Source of the DNA: Burkholderiales bacterium | GTDB taxonomy: Bacteria > Pseudomonadota > Gammaproteobacteria > Burkholderiales > Burkholderiaceae_D | Length of the DNA stretch: 6,565 nt | Assembly: GCA_028868455.1 (NCBI GenBank) | Contig: JAGWUK010000174.1 | Location: 1 to 6,565 of the forward strand | Direction: 5' to 3' | Shown: positions 6,417 through 6,565 of the stretch, in pieces | Position numbering within the stretch: the stretch's first letter is position 1 | How the letters are laid out: every line of letters starts with the position of its first letter | The notes under the pieces: model-generated | What the model was told of the DNA's origin: nothing | Databases searched by the model: none | What the model saw: the letters and a program-made list of their open reading frames with translations, nothing else | Made by a program: the position numbers and the translations under genes

Positions 6417-6565
6417 ATGTCCCACAGTTCGACAAGACATCAACAGGCCATCGGCAGTTCCCCCTTGTTTCGACCAGAGGTCACGGCAGCGCACAGTCAG
6501 CAATGGCTGGGCGCCATACGTCTGGCGCAGCCTGTTTCTTCATGGCTGATTGTTGGCATTGCTTC
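6417..6565 (+). CDS. HlyD/CvaA-like secretion membrane-fusion protein (N-terminal 49 residues only)
   Basis: Adaptor protein of a type I or bacteriocin-type ABC exporter, anchored in the inner membrane and spanning the periplasm towards an outer-membrane channel. The visible N-terminus carries SPLFRPEV (15-22) and QQWLGAIRLAQPVS (28-41), a pattern I recognise from HlyD-family proteins found beside C39 peptidase-containing ABC transporters. The first membrane helix begins at SSWLIVGIA (41-49) and runs out of the window. A TAA lies in frame at 6408-6410, so the ATG at 6417 is the first possible start. The ribosome binding site is poor (AAGCAAGA). It is transcribed away from the carrier-protein operon. 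Whether it exports that operon's product, the small-ORF product or something unrelated cannot be told from this fragment. Confidence 0.8.
   Translation, partial: MSHSSTRHQQAIGSSPLFRPEVTAAHSQQWLGAIRLAQPVSSWLIVGIA

Noticed and set aside
6365..6564. Upstream ATG at 6365 as an alternative start for the exporter gene
   Set aside because: It is in a different frame from the HlyD-like protein, and an in-frame TAA at 6408-6410 blocks any upstream start.

Overview
The window reads as part of a betaproteobacterial genome, probably Burkholderiales and perhaps Oxalobacteraceae-like. This rests on moderate to high G+C in the genes, the protein flavour, and the type of secretion adaptor at the right edge. 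No rRNA, tRNA or marker gene is present, so the placement is tentative.

Positions 1-6036 hold one tightly packed minus-strand operon. Read in the direction of transcription it encodes: a stand-alone holo-[acyl-carrier-protein] synthase (6036-5617); a small carrier protein (5620-5378); an acyl-CoA dehydrogenase-fold flavoprotein (5376-4210); a truncated class II aminoacyl-tRNA synthetase homologue of the amino acid:[carrier protein] ligase family (4201-3287); a DUF1839 protein (3290-2277); and a GH2 beta-mannosidase-like enzyme (2280 to beyond position 1, 760 residues visible). Three junctions are ATGA overlaps, one gap is 1 nt and one is 8 nt, so the six genes are almost certainly co-transcribed and mostly translationally coupled.

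The likely logic is as follows. The AcpS-type transferase puts phosphopantetheine on Ser36 of the carrier protein. The ligase activates a small amino acid with ATP and loads it as a thioester. The flavoprotein may then oxidise the carrier-bound aminoacyl group. DUF1839, which carries a Cys/His/Asp set spaced like a papain-like or BtrH-like enzyme, could move the group to an acceptor or release it. The GH2 enzyme suggests that a glycan or glycoside is the acceptor, product or processed precursor. Loading of carrier proteins by these ligases is established for Bradyrhizobium homologues; the later steps are inference.

Positions 6037-6416 are the divergent intergenic region. It becomes very A+T-rich near the right-hand gene. 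It contains a possible 51-codon plus-strand ORF behind a good Shine-Dalgarno sequence, a candidate promoter, and short inverted repeats. A HlyD/CvaA-like membrane-fusion protein of a type I or bacteriocin-type exporter starts on the plus strand at 6417 and runs off the window.
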